This document shows, piece after piece, positions 1 through 5,547 of a DNA stretch of 5,547 nucleotides. The stretch is from an uncultured Pseudomonas sp. GTDB lineage: Bacteria > Pseudomonadota > Gammaproteobacteria > Pseudomonadales > Pseudomonadaceae. The translations under genes were made by a program, and so were the position numbers. The notes under the pieces are model-generated. The model saw only the letters and a list, made by a program, of their open reading frames with translations, was not told the origin of the DNA and did not search any database. Within the stretch, counting starts at the first letter, position 1. Every line of letters starts with the position of its first letter. Where the stretch lies: positions 1 to 5,547 of the forward strand of contig NZ_CAMPHN010000255.1 in NCBI RefSeq assembly GCF_946885885.1, given 5' to 3'.

Positions 1-136
1 CACGAATGAAGGCCGAGCCCTTAGGCGCGATCGGCGCGTACAGCGCCGCTTCGTTGGCTTGTGTGTGCAGCGCCGCGGTGGCCAGGGCGAGTGCGCAGGC
101 AGACGAGATCCAGCTGCGGAAGGAAAGGTTGTGCAT
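1..136 (-). CDS. algF: Alginate O-acetylation protein AlgF, 5' end (cut by the window edge)
   Basis: AlgF is a small periplasmic protein needed for alginate O-acetylation together with AlgI and AlgJ. It has no known catalytic motif and is viewed as an adaptor. Only the first 45 codons are present. They encode a signal peptide (basic FRSW near 6-9, then a hydrophobic stretch to about residue 27, cleavage probably near HTQA-NEA). The mature start NEAALYAPIAPKGSAFIR resembles the AALY.P.AP.GS.F.R opening of known AlgF proteins. The start at 136 is chosen from the GGAG spacing; 142 would add Met-Thr. The gene follows algJ by 56 bp, as in Pseudomonas operons. Because the rest is missing, its integrity cannot be judged. 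Confidence 0.9.
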   Translation of the reverse strand, partial: MHNLSFRSWISSACALALATAALHTQANEAALYAPIAPKGSAFIR

Positions 137-144
137 TGTCATTG

Positions 145-148
145 CTCC
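145..148 (-). promoter_or_regulatory. Ribosome binding site of algF
   Basis: GGAG on the transcript lies 8 bases before the ATG at 136 and only 2 bases before an in-frame ATG at 142. The spacing favours 136 as the true start. The remainder of the 56-bp algJ-algF gap (137-192) shows no hairpin or promoter that I can support. Confidence 0.6.
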
Positions 149-192
149 ATGTGTTTCGAAAAATAGATCCATTGGTGCCCGGTGAGGCGCTT

Positions 193-1335
193 TCAGGGTT
201 GAGTCCTACTGGCTAGTCGCTGTTTACGGGTACTGCTCTTCAGGTCTGCGAGCCAGTCGGCGTCGAAGTCGCTGAAGTCGTTGGCCATCGGCAGGTAGCG
301 TTCCGGGAATTCCCAAATGACCACCTGCGCGGGCGCATCGTTCAACTCATCGCTTTGCAGGTAACGGAGCATCGGCACCATCGGGCCCTGACCGTCCTCG
401 GCGTGGTTGCTTAAATCGCGTTGCAGGTGCTCGCGCAGGGCACCGGCAAAGTTCCAGTTGGGGTTGGCGCTGTAGCTGGTGCCGACCAGCGCGACCGGTA
501 TTTCGCTGTCGGCGAGCAAGGCGTCGACACCGCCGCCGCTCTCGGGCAATTCGGTCTTGTAGTGCTGCAACTGATCGGGCGCCGGCATCAGCCCCGCGAA
601 CAACGGCGCCAGCGGCAGGAAGCGGGTCAGGTCGCCTTGGTAAGGCTTTTGTTCGGCGATTTCGGTAACAAACGCCTGCGGCTCGCCATTCAGGGTGAGG
701 TGGCGCGTCAGGGTTTCGCTCAATAGCAGGGCGACCAGGTCCGCACCCCGCGGCGTCCAGTGGGTGTCGGTGCGCAGGAACAGCAGGCCGCCGGGTTTGG
801 CTTCCTGCAACGGGGCGAGCAGATCCGGCGCGAGGATGTCGAGGCGCCGCACTTCCTGGTGGAAACGCTGGTAAAGATCCTGGCGCAGCGGGCTGATGCG
901 GTTGTCGCCGATGTGCTCCGGGTACAGCCGCGACTTCGCCGGCACTATCGCCAGCACCAGCTGCACGTCACGCTGCGCCAGGTAGTCGCGTACGCCGCGG
1001 ATCAGCGCCAGGTTGTCGCGCAGGTGCCGTTGACCATCGGCCACCGGCTTGAACTCCTCATCGGAATACAGCCAGTCGTGCTCGCCGATCACCACCCCGG
1101 GGCGGCCCACGCCGAACACCAGGTAATCCAGCGCCGCCCAGACATTGGTGCCGATGTCCTTGACCGGGAATTGCTTGTCGTAATGGCTTTCGAAGGTCTT
1201 CGCCAGGCCGCCGTCGAGCACGCTGTACTCGTTGGGCGTGCGGTAGCTGAGCACCCCGCGCATCGACCAGAAAAACAACAACGCCAGCACCGCGAGGAAC
1301 AAGCCGACATAAAATTTTTGCCATGAACGTGTCAT
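193..1335 (-). CDS. algJ: Alginate O-acetyltransferase AlgJ
   Basis: AlgJ is a membrane-anchored periplasmic SGNH-like acetyltransferase, paralogous to AlgX, thought to relay acetyl groups from AlgI towards the polymer. With the ATG at 1335 the product is 380 residues (about 391 in P. aeruginosa). Residues 8-24 form one hydrophobic segment with a basic start and no clear cleavage site, so an uncleaved anchor is likely. The catalytic motifs are DTHWTP (D190, H192) and GTSYS (S287). D190/H192 match the published numbering, and Ser is one off. GRPGVVIGEHDWLYSDEEFKPV (77-98) and WEFPERY (341-347) are family stretches. Unlike AlgX it has no carbohydrate-binding module. An in-frame ATG at 1347 directly follows the algI stop and would add four residues (MGSN). 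I prefer 1335 because known AlgJ proteins begin MTRS and a GGGGT lies 5 bases upstream of that ATG. Confidence 0.95.
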   Translation of the reverse strand: MTRSWQKFYVGLFLAVLALLFFWSMRGVLSYRTPNEYSVLDGGLAKTFESHYDKQFPVKDIGTNVWAALDYLVFGVGRPGVVIGEHDWLYSDEEFKPVADGQRHLRDNLALIRGVRDYLAQRDVQLVLAIVPAKSRLYPEHIGDNRISPLRQDLYQRFHQEVRRLDILAPDLLAPLQEAKPGGLLFLRTDTHWTPRGADLVALLLSETLTRHLTLNGEPQAFVTEIAEQKPYQGDLTRFLPLAPLFAGLMPAPDQLQHYKTELPESGGGVDALLADSEIPVALVGTSYSANPNWNFAGALREHLQRDLSNHAEDGQGPMVPMLRYLQSDELNDAPAQVVIWEFPERYLPMANDFSDFDADWLADLKSSTRKQRLASRTQP

Positions 1336-1340
1336 GTTCG

Positions 1341-1345
1341 ACCCC
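1341..1345 (-). promoter_or_regulatory. Weak ribosome binding site favouring the 1335 start of algJ
   Basis: The transcript reads GGGGT, CGAAC, then ATG at 1335. It is only a partial Shine-Dalgarno match. The alternative ATG at 1347 is preceded by CTTCCAATTCTGA, which has no purine-rich site at all. Coupling to the algI stop could serve either start. Confidence 0.45.
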
Positions 1346-1347
1346 AT

Positions 1348-2850
1348 TCAGAATTGGAAGTAGAGGAAGGGCGAATAGCTCTGCGCCGAGAGCTTGAGCA
1401 CCGAGGCGCAGAACAACAGCAGCAGCGCGCCGCGCACCAGATAGCGCGTCGCGGCGACATTGCGGGACGCCGCTTGCAGTGCCGCGCCGCCGCCCAGGCT
1501 CAGCCCCAGCGCGTCGCCCGGCAGGTCGGCAGCGGGTCGCGGCTGCTGGCGGTAGAACTGACGCAGGCCGCAGAAGGCCATGACGGCGTAGGCCAGGATC
1601 AGGGTGGCGATCTGCAGATGGCTGATGCTCGCGCTGTTCAGCTCGCTGAGTTGCCAGCCCTGGCCGCTCAACAGCGTCGGGCTGAACAGCGCGGCGTACA
1701 TGCGCCCGGCGACTTCCAGGTTCTCGGCGCGGAAGATCACCCAGCCGAGCATCACCAGGAAGAAGGTCAGGGCCCACTTCAGCGGGTTGATCACCTTGGG
1801 TGCGGCGTTTACCCCCAGCGCCCGCTCGATGGCCAGCCAGGTGCCGTGCCAGGCGCCCCAGATCAGGAAGGTCCAGTTGGCGCCGTGCCAGAAACCGCCG
1901 AGCAGCATGGTCAGGAACAGGTTGCGGTAGGTGTTGAAGGTGCCGCCACGGTTGCCGCCCAGGGGCACGTACAGGTAGTCGCGCAACCAGGTCGACAGGC
2001 TGATGTGCCAGCGCCGCCAGAACTCGGTGATCGACTGGCTGATATAGGGCTGGTTGAAGTTTTCCATAAAGCGGAAACCCATCATCAGGCCGAGGCCGAT
2101 GGCCATGTCGCTGTAACCGGAGAAGTCGAAATACAGCTGCGCGGTGTAGGCGATCATGCCCAGCCAGGCGTCGCCGGCACTGGGGTTTTGCAAGGCGAAG
2201 CAATGGTCGACCAGTGGCGCCAGGCTGTCGGCGATAAACACCTTTTTGACGAAGCCCTGCATAAAGCGCGTGGCGCCTTCGGCGAACTTATCGACGCTAT
2301 GGGTGCGCCCGGTGAACTGATCGGCCAGATCCTTGTAGCGCAGCACCGGGCCGGCGATCAGCTGGGGGAACAGCGCGATAAAGGCAGCGAAATTGATCAG
2401 GTTCTCCGTCGGTTCGGTGTCGCCGCGGTAGACGTCGATCAGGTAACTGATCGACTGGAAGATATAGAAGGAAATACCGATCGGCAGGATTACATGGGTC
2501 AGCAGGAAGGGTTCCAGACCGGCCGCCTCCATCACCTTGTTGATGTTCTCCATGCCGAAGTTGGCGTACTTGAAGTAACCCAGAGTCGCCAGGTTGCCTA
2601 CTACGCCCCACAGCACCCAGCGCTGCGCGGCTTTGCTGCGTACACCGGCGCGATAAATGCGCAGGCCGAATACGTAGTTCCACAGCGTCACGGCGACGAA
2701 CAGCAGAAGAAAATCGACCCGCCACCAGGCGTAGAACACATAGCTGCCGATCAGGATCAGCAGATTGCGATAGCGGTTACTGCTCAAGTAATACAGGCCG
2801 AGAAAGATCGGCAGAAACAAGAACAGGAATACGTTGGATGAAAAGACCAT
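1348..2850 (-). CDS. algI: Alginate O-acetylation protein AlgI (MBOAT family)
   Basis: AlgI is a multi-pass inner-membrane protein of the membrane-bound O-acyltransferase (MBOAT) family. It is thought to take acetyl groups from a cytoplasmic donor and pass them to AlgJ/AlgX in the periplasm. The product is 500 residues (about 520 in P. aeruginosa). Hydrophobic segments recur through the protein, roughly at 5-24, 46-65, 78-94, 117-138, 152-170, 232-258, 313-332, 352-366, 412-426 and 468-483. Conserved stretches are NFAAFIALFPQLIAGPVLRY (153-172), the MBOAT core EFWRRWHISLSTWLRDYLY (276-294) and FWHGANWTFLIWGAWHG (320-336). In the last of these, H322 falls exactly on the His reported as essential in P. 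aeruginosa AlgI. The ATG is supported by GGAGA at 7 bases. The stop TGA directly abuts the first possible algJ ATG. MBOAT relatives act in other polysaccharide systems, but the neighbours fix this as alginate. Confidence 0.97.
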   Translation of the reverse strand: MVFSSNVFLFLFLPIFLGLYYLSSNRYRNLLILIGSYVFYAWWRVDFLLLFVAVTLWNYVFGLRIYRAGVRSKAAQRWVLWGVVGNLATLGYFKYANFGMENINKVMEAAGLEPFLLTHVILPIGISFYIFQSISYLIDVYRGDTEPTENLINFAAFIALFPQLIAGPVLRYKDLADQFTGRTHSVDKFAEGATRFMQGFVKKVFIADSLAPLVDHCFALQNPSAGDAWLGMIAYTAQLYFDFSGYSDMAIGLGLMMGFRFMENFNQPYISQSITEFWRRWHISLSTWLRDYLYVPLGGNRGGTFNTYRNLFLTMLLGGFWHGANWTFLIWGAWHGTWLAIERALGVNAAPKVINPLKWALTFFLVMLGWVIFRAENLEVAGRMYAALFSPTLLSGQGWQLSELNSASISHLQIATLILAYAVMAFCGLRQFYRQQPRPAADLPGDALGLSLGGGAALQAASRNVAATRYLVRGALLLLFCASVLKLSAQSYSPFLYFQF

Positions 2851-2857
2851 CCGTAGA

Positions 2858-2862
2858 TCTCC
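2858..2862 (-). promoter_or_regulatory. Ribosome binding site of algI
   Basis: GGAGA on the transcript is followed by 7 bases and then ATG at 2850. This supports independent initiation of algI, as expected after a 131-bp gap. Confidence 0.75.
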
Positions 2863-2880
2863 GGAAATAACCTCTGTTCA

Positions 2881-2894
2881 GGGGCTCTAGCCCC
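2881..2894. repeat. Short perfect inverted repeat upstream of the algI ribosome binding site
   Basis: GGGGC (2881-2885) pairs with GCCCC (2890-2894) around TCTA. The innermost T-A of the loop can also pair, giving six base pairs and a 2-base loop. It lies 18 bases before the GGAGA of algI on the transcript, so it could influence access to that site. It has no trailing U run. Confidence 0.5.
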
Positions 2895-2905
2895 CCTTTC
2901 CCCCC
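2891..2905 (-). repeat. G6-A3-G6 tract on the transcript strand
   Basis: The plus strand reads six C, three T, six C, so the mRNA carries GGGGGGAAAGGGGGG starting about 55 bases before the algI ATG. Such runs can slip during replication and may stack as G-quadruplex structures. Each run also serves as an arm of a neighbouring inverted repeat (2881-2894 and 2900-2919). Confidence 0.55.
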
Positions 2906-2919
2906 ACACACGTGGGAGG
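2900..2919. repeat. Inverted repeat with 4-base loop in the algL-algI spacer
   Basis: CCCAC (2903-2907) pairs with GTGGG (2912-2916) around the loop ACAC. Beyond one C-A mismatch the stem continues for two more C-G pairs (2900-2901 with 2918-2919). The C arm is the six-C run that forms half of the G-tract element on the transcript strand. Confidence 0.5.
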
Positions 2920-2942
2920 GTGTTGCGCATCCTTCGTCGCGG

Positions 2943-2966
2943 GCCCGCCGACACTCGGTCACGGGC
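2943..2966. repeat. Inverted repeat 15 bp after the algL stop
   Basis: GCCCG (2943-2947) pairs with CGGGC (2962-2966). Inside it, CCGA (2948-2951) pairs with TCGG (2955-2958) around a CAC loop, leaving a 3-base bulge (TCA) on one side. That is nine base pairs in all. It overlaps a perfect 10-bp palindrome, GCGGGCCCGC at 2939-2948, so two folds compete. No T run follows on either strand. Confidence 0.55.
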
Positions 2967-2981
2967 TTACGGCATTGGCCT

Positions 2982-4070
2982 TCAGCTATCGTTTGGTGCT
3001 GTCGGTTCGAAGATCCGGCTCACGTCGCCACCCAGGCGGAAGTTGTTGAACGGCTGCATCTCGCGCTTGCGTTCGCGGGTTTGCGCCGAGCAGTCGTAGA
3101 GCGTGCAATAGGGCACCAGCCAGGCGAATTTGTTGTGTTTGCCAAGGTCTTCCATGTCCTGTTTTTCGCCGGTCTTGCGGGCGAAGGCGTCCGGTTCGGC
3201 GGCGCCGTCGAGCACCCGTTCGGCCAGGCGTTTCAGCGCGCCGGCGTTCTCCGCGCGCAGGTCGACGCCGTTGGCGCGGGCGAAGGCGGCGGTCATCATC
3301 AACGGCGGCAAGCTGTAGTTGTGGTAAGCCAGGGCGCGCTGGCTGCGTTTGAGTTCGTTGGGCAGGTAGCCGTCGCCGTCGACTTGGCTGGCGCCCAGGC
3401 GCACCTGCGCCACGGACCAGTCGAACAGGTCGCGGCGATTGGTGGCGACGGCGGTGGCCATCACCGACCAGGCGGCCCAGTAGCTGTGGTTGTTGACCTT
3501 CTTCAGCGGCAGGTCGCTCCAGTCGCGCACGCTGAGCTCGGCCATCTCGACCAACCAGGCTTCGATCGCCGCGGTGCGCTCGGGGTAGGGCGCCAGCGGC
3601 CGCGAGGCGGAGAACTTCAGGCGCAGGTAGGCGGCCGACAAACTGCCGAGCGCCCATTTGCGCACCGATTTGCCGGTGTGGTTGTACTCCTCGCTGAGCA
3701 GGGCATCGGCCCGCGCCCAGGTTTCCAGCCAGTGCAGTGCGCACTCGAGCTGTTCGGGTTGGCCTTCGCGCATGTAGTAGCTCACCTGTTGGGTGACCCC
3801 GCGCTCCAGGGTGGTGATGGGCGCGGTCTTGCTGCGAAAGGCCTTTTCCGATTCGCGGTTGAGGGTGGCGCGGGCCTTGCCCGAACCTTCGTACTTGCTG
3901 CGGAACACCAGTTTGCCGGTGTACGGCTGCGGCACCTGCGGGCAGGCGCGCGGCGCTTTATCGCGGACCTGCACGGCAGCGTAGTAACCGGCCGGCGGCA
4001 CCAGGCCTGCGGCGTACAGCGGGGTCGCGAGCAGGCTGGCGGCGAGGCCGCAGAAGGCGGCGATCTTCAT
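2982..4070 (-). CDS. algL: Alginate lyase AlgL (poly(beta-D-mannuronate) lyase)
   Basis: AlgL is a periplasmic polysaccharide lyase (family PL5) that cuts mannuronate-rich alginate by beta-elimination. In producing strains it clears polymer left in the periplasm. The product is 362 residues, close to the 367 of P. aeruginosa. A short signal peptide (residues 1-20, [20 protein letters not shown]) precedes AGLVPP. Family landmarks are SKYEGSG (K59), [15 protein letters not shown] (130-144), the catalytic NNHSYW (N194, H195) and [17 protein letters not shown] (R245, Y252). All are shifted by seven from the residues known in P. aeruginosa (K66, N201, H202, R249, Y256, from memory), apart from small alignment slips, so the active site is complete. 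Cysteines C43, C110, C322 and C327 could form disulfides. The ATG lies in an ATGA overlap with the algX stop. The frame stays open upstream into algX, but those codons lack a signal peptide or family similarity. No clear Shine-Dalgarno precedes the ATG, so translation is probably coupled to algX. Confidence 0.97.
   Translation of the reverse strand: MKIAAFCGLAASLLATPLYAAGLVPPAGYYAAVQVRDKAPRACPQVPQPYTGKLVFRSKYEGSGKARATLNRESEKAFRSKTAPITTLERGVTQQVSYYMREGQPEQLECALHWLETWARADALLSEEYNHTGKSVRKWALGSLSAAYLRLKFSASRPLAPYPERTAAIEAWLVEMAELSVRDWSDLPLKKVNNHSYWAAWSVMATAVATNRRDLFDWSVAQVRLGASQVDGDGYLPNELKRSQRALAYHNYSLPPLMMTAAFARANGVDLRAENAGALKRLAERVLDGAAEPDAFARKTGEKQDMEDLGKHNKFAWLVPYCTLYDCSAQTRERKREMQPFNNFRLGGDVSRIFEPTAPNDS
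4067..4070 (-). promoter_or_regulatory. ATGA stop-start overlap, algX to algL
   Basis: The algX TGA (4069-4067) and the algL ATG (4070-4068) share bases. The transcript just upstream (GCGCAAAACCC before ATG) has no purine-rich Shine-Dalgarno, so ribosomes finishing algX probably re-initiate on algL. The coupling is an inference from the overlap. Confidence 0.75.
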
Positions 4071-5521
4071 GGGTTTTGCGCCGTCAGGGCGGCGTCGCTG
4101 GCACTGGGGCGTTTGCACAGGGTCGCCTCCACGCTGAGGTTGGCCGGCATTTTTTCCGGGCTTTGGATGTCCAGGGCGAGTAGGTTGAGGTCGGCCCAAT
4201 CGGCTTCGTTGCGCAGTTCGAACACATAGCGGCCGCCGGTATCGACGCGGTCGCTCTGTTCGATCTTGAATTTCTCGCGGCGGCCGGTGAGGTACCACAA
4301 GGTGGCCTGGGACTCATGCACGCCGGAGTCGCTGAAGCGCAGGTCGATCTGGTAGTCGCCGCCGCGCAGGTCGCGCGGCGCCTGGTTCTCGCCATTGACC
4401 AGGACCTCGTTGGCGCCGGGTTTGAGGGTCACTTTGTTGTGCAGGACCGCCGGGCGGCCGACGCAGCCGTTGTCCACCAGCGGCACGGCCTGACGGTAGA
4501 AACTGGCCTGCGCCAGGTCGTAATGGGTGGCGAATTCCCAGATCAGGATTTTCGGCGGGTCGTCGTGGAATTCCTGGCTGCTCATGTATTGCAGCAGGGC
4601 GCTGTCGAAGCCGCCGCCGCTGACCGCCATGTTGAGCACTTCGGCCTCGCTGTACTGCTGCAGGAAACCGGCGAAGTTGTACGCCGGGCCGCTGTTACTG
4701 GTGCCGACCAGGGCGATCTGCGGGGTGGCGGCGTCGCCGAACAGGCTGTCGCTGTCGGCTTCGCCCACCGGTTCGGTGGCGTAGCGCGTGACGTATTGGG
4801 TGGCATAGCTGACACCGCAGAAGTTCGCCGCGGTTTTGTGCAGGGTGCCGGCCTTGGGCAGCAGGCCGTTGGGCTCGCTGGCGAACTTGGTCTTTTCGAT
4901 GGTCTTGTAAGCGGGAATCTGCTTCAGGGTTTCGGCCACCAATTCGGCGGTGCGCGCGGCGCCGGCCGGGGTCCAGTGATGGTCGGCCTTGAAGTAGTAA
5001 TCGGTGTCCACCCCGCGTTCGTCGAACAGCGGCGACAGATCGGTGACCCAGATCCCGGCCTTGCGGAAGTCGGCGATGGCTTGCAGGTAATTGCGCTTGG
5101 CCAGGTCGAAGTCGAACTTGGCGTTTTCCTCGGCGGTGAGGTATTGGCGATTCACCAGGCCACGGGTCGGTTGGTACACCACCATCAACTCGACGCCTTT
5201 GCGTTTCAACGCATCGCGCAGGCGCTTGAATTGGCGGTAGCCGTCGGGCGTGGTGCCGAAGTCCGTGCGCAGGTCGTAGTGGGTGCGGAACAGCCAGTCG
5301 CCTTCGCCCTGGACCAGGGTGCTGAAGAAGCTCAGGTACTTGGTGTTGTACTGGCTCGGGTCCTGGGCGAGCGGGCACAGTGGGCCGATCCGCTGCGCTT
5401 GGTATTTCGGCGCGCCCAGGCCGTCGTCCTGTGCGGCCATCGCGCCGTCGGCGAGCAACAGGGCGCCGCAGAGGGCGCCGTAGAGGGCTTGATGGCGCGG
5501 TTTCAAATAACGTTCGATCAC
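4067..5521 (-). CDS. algX: Alginate O-acetyltransferase AlgX
   Basis: AlgX is the periplasmic enzyme that transfers acetyl groups onto mannuronate residues of alginate, and it is part of the trans-envelope alginate complex. The product is 484 residues (P. aeruginosa AlgX is about 474). Residues 1-29 look like a signal peptide: basic start, hydrophobic [18 protein letters not shown], likely cleavage after AMA. The SGNH-like domain carries YQPTRGLVN near 116-124, the Asp-x-His motif DHHWTP (D180, H182) and the nucleophile motif GTSNSGP (S275). These match the P. aeruginosa triad D174/H176/S269 with a constant offset of six. WEFATHYD lies near 328-335. The C-terminal part (about 350-470) is the carbohydrate-binding module, with [10 protein letters not shown] around 407-416. 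The GTG start is chosen for its Shine-Dalgarno; a TTG five codons upstream is possible. The stop overlaps the algL start. The assignment is very secure. Confidence 0.97.
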   Translation of the reverse strand: MIERYLKPRHQALYGALCGALLLADGAMAAQDDGLGAPKYQAQRIGPLCPLAQDPSQYNTKYLSFFSTLVQGEGDWLFRTHYDLRTDFGTTPDGYRQFKRLRDALKRKGVELMVVYQPTRGLVNRQYLTAEENAKFDFDLAKRNYLQAIADFRKAGIWVTDLSPLFDERGVDTDYYFKADHHWTPAGAARTAELVAETLKQIPAYKTIEKTKFASEPNGLLPKAGTLHKTAANFCGVSYATQYVTRYATEPVGEADSDSLFGDAATPQIALVGTSNSGPAYNFAGFLQQYSEAEVLNMAVSGGGFDSALLQYMSSQEFHDDPPKILIWEFATHYDLAQASFYRQAVPLVDNGCVGRPAVLHNKVTLKPGANEVLVNGENQAPRDLRGGDYQIDLRFSDSGVHESQATLWYLTGRREKFKIEQSDRVDTGGRYVFELRNEADWADLNLLALDIQSPEKMPANLSVEATLCKRPSASDAALTAQNP

Positions 5522-5528
5522 GGTGTAT

Positions 5529-5534
5529 TCCCTC
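5529..5534 (-). promoter_or_regulatory. Ribosome binding site of algX (decides a GTG start)
   Basis: The transcript reads GAGGGA, then 7 bases (ATACACC), then GTG at 5521-5519. This is a good Shine-Dalgarno sequence at a good distance. The alternative in-frame TTG at 5536 has only AGGA directly abutting it, which leaves no spacing. The site overlaps the TGA that may end algG, which would suit coupled translation. Confidence 0.7.
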
Positions 5535-5547
5535 AATCCTGGAGTTC
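5533..5547 (-). CDS. Possible last codons of algG (3' end only)
   Basis: Read on the minus strand, the right edge gives four sense codons (Glu-Leu-Gln-Asp) followed by TGA at 5535-5533. In known alginate operons the gene just before algX is algG, the periplasmic mannuronan C5-epimerase, so this may be its C-terminus, ending 11 bp before the algX GTG. Four residues are far too few to recognise a protein. The assignment rests only on gene order and on this being a plausible stop with tight spacing. Another frame stays open here, so this is tentative. Confidence 0.3.
   Translation of the reverse strand, partial: ELQD

Larger units (their letters stand above)
2851..2981 (-). other. Structured 131-bp spacer between algL and algI
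   Basis: This is the longest non-coding stretch inside the operon. The other visible junctions are an overlap, 0 or 12 bp, and 56 bp. It holds three inverted repeats and two six-base G runs on the transcript, listed separately, and ends in the algI ribosome binding site. No hairpin is followed by a U run, so it does not look like an intrinsic terminator. I see no convincing coding sequence or sigma factor binding site. It could affect mRNA stability or set the relative dose of algL and algI, but that is inference. Confidence 0.6.

Noticed and set aside
1058..2203. A 381-codon minus-strand frame overlapping algI and algJ
   Set aside because: It is an out-of-frame reading of both genes with Arg/Ala/Pro-rich sequence and no family features.
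1354..2841. A 495-codon open frame on the plus strand opposite algI
   Set aside because: It is the antisense shadow of algI in GC-rich DNA. Its protein is full of Gln, Arg, Ala and His with no recognisable domain, whereas the minus strand encodes a clear MBOAT protein.
2777..2962. A 61-codon minus-strand frame across the algL-algI spacer and the start of algI
   Set aside because: It extends out of frame into algI, has no good ribosome binding site, and its sequence reads through the hairpins without any recognisable pattern.
2881..2966. A Rho-independent terminator in the algL-algI spacer
   Set aside because: GC-rich stems exist, but none is followed by a U run on the transcript strand, and the downstream acetylation genes belong to the same pathway and are normally co-transcribed.
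3081..4229. A 382-codon open frame on the plus strand opposite algL and the end of algX
   Set aside because: It crosses two well-supported genes, its composition is low-complexity, and its signals are explained by GC-rich third positions of the real genes.
4071..4298. A longer algL beginning upstream of 4070
   Set aside because: The frame is open upstream, but the extra residues are Arg/Pro/Gln-rich, lie wholly inside algX and would bury the clear signal peptide that begins at 4070.

Overview
The window is a stretch of a bacterial alginate biosynthesis operon, read entirely on the minus strand. In transcription order it holds algX, algL, algI, algJ and the 5' end of algF. This gene order, the high GC content and the protein sequences fit Pseudomonas, or its close relative Azotobacter. 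The species cannot be fixed from the sequence alone.

Layout, from high to low coordinates (5' to 3' of the transcript). A few bases at the right edge may be the last codons of algG. Next come algX (GTG start at 5521), algL (ATGA overlap with algX at 4067-4070) and a 131-bp non-coding spacer rich in inverted repeats (2851-2981). Then come algI, algJ (starting 0 or 12 bp after the algI stop, depending on the start chosen), a 56-bp gap, and algF, which runs off the left edge after 45 codons. No promoter or intrinsic terminator is visible. The genes look like the interior of one long transcript whose main promoter would lie outside the window, upstream of algD in known operons.

Function. AlgI is the membrane-bound O-acyltransferase thought to bring acetyl groups across the inner membrane. 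AlgJ and AlgX are paralogous SGNH-like periplasmic acetyltransferases; both keep their Asp-x-His and Ser catalytic motifs. AlgF is the accessory periplasmic O-acetylation protein. Together they acetylate mannuronate residues of the polymer. AlgL is a periplasmic alginate lyase that clears polymer from the periplasm. All complete proteins are of normal family length with catalytic residues intact, so the machinery looks functional.

I found no new system, mobile element, CRISPR array or RNA gene. The points worth a second look are small: the structured algL-algI spacer with a G6-A3-G6 tract on the transcript, start-site choices for algX, algJ and algF, and a Lys-to-Gln change in the AlgX carbohydrate-binding module.
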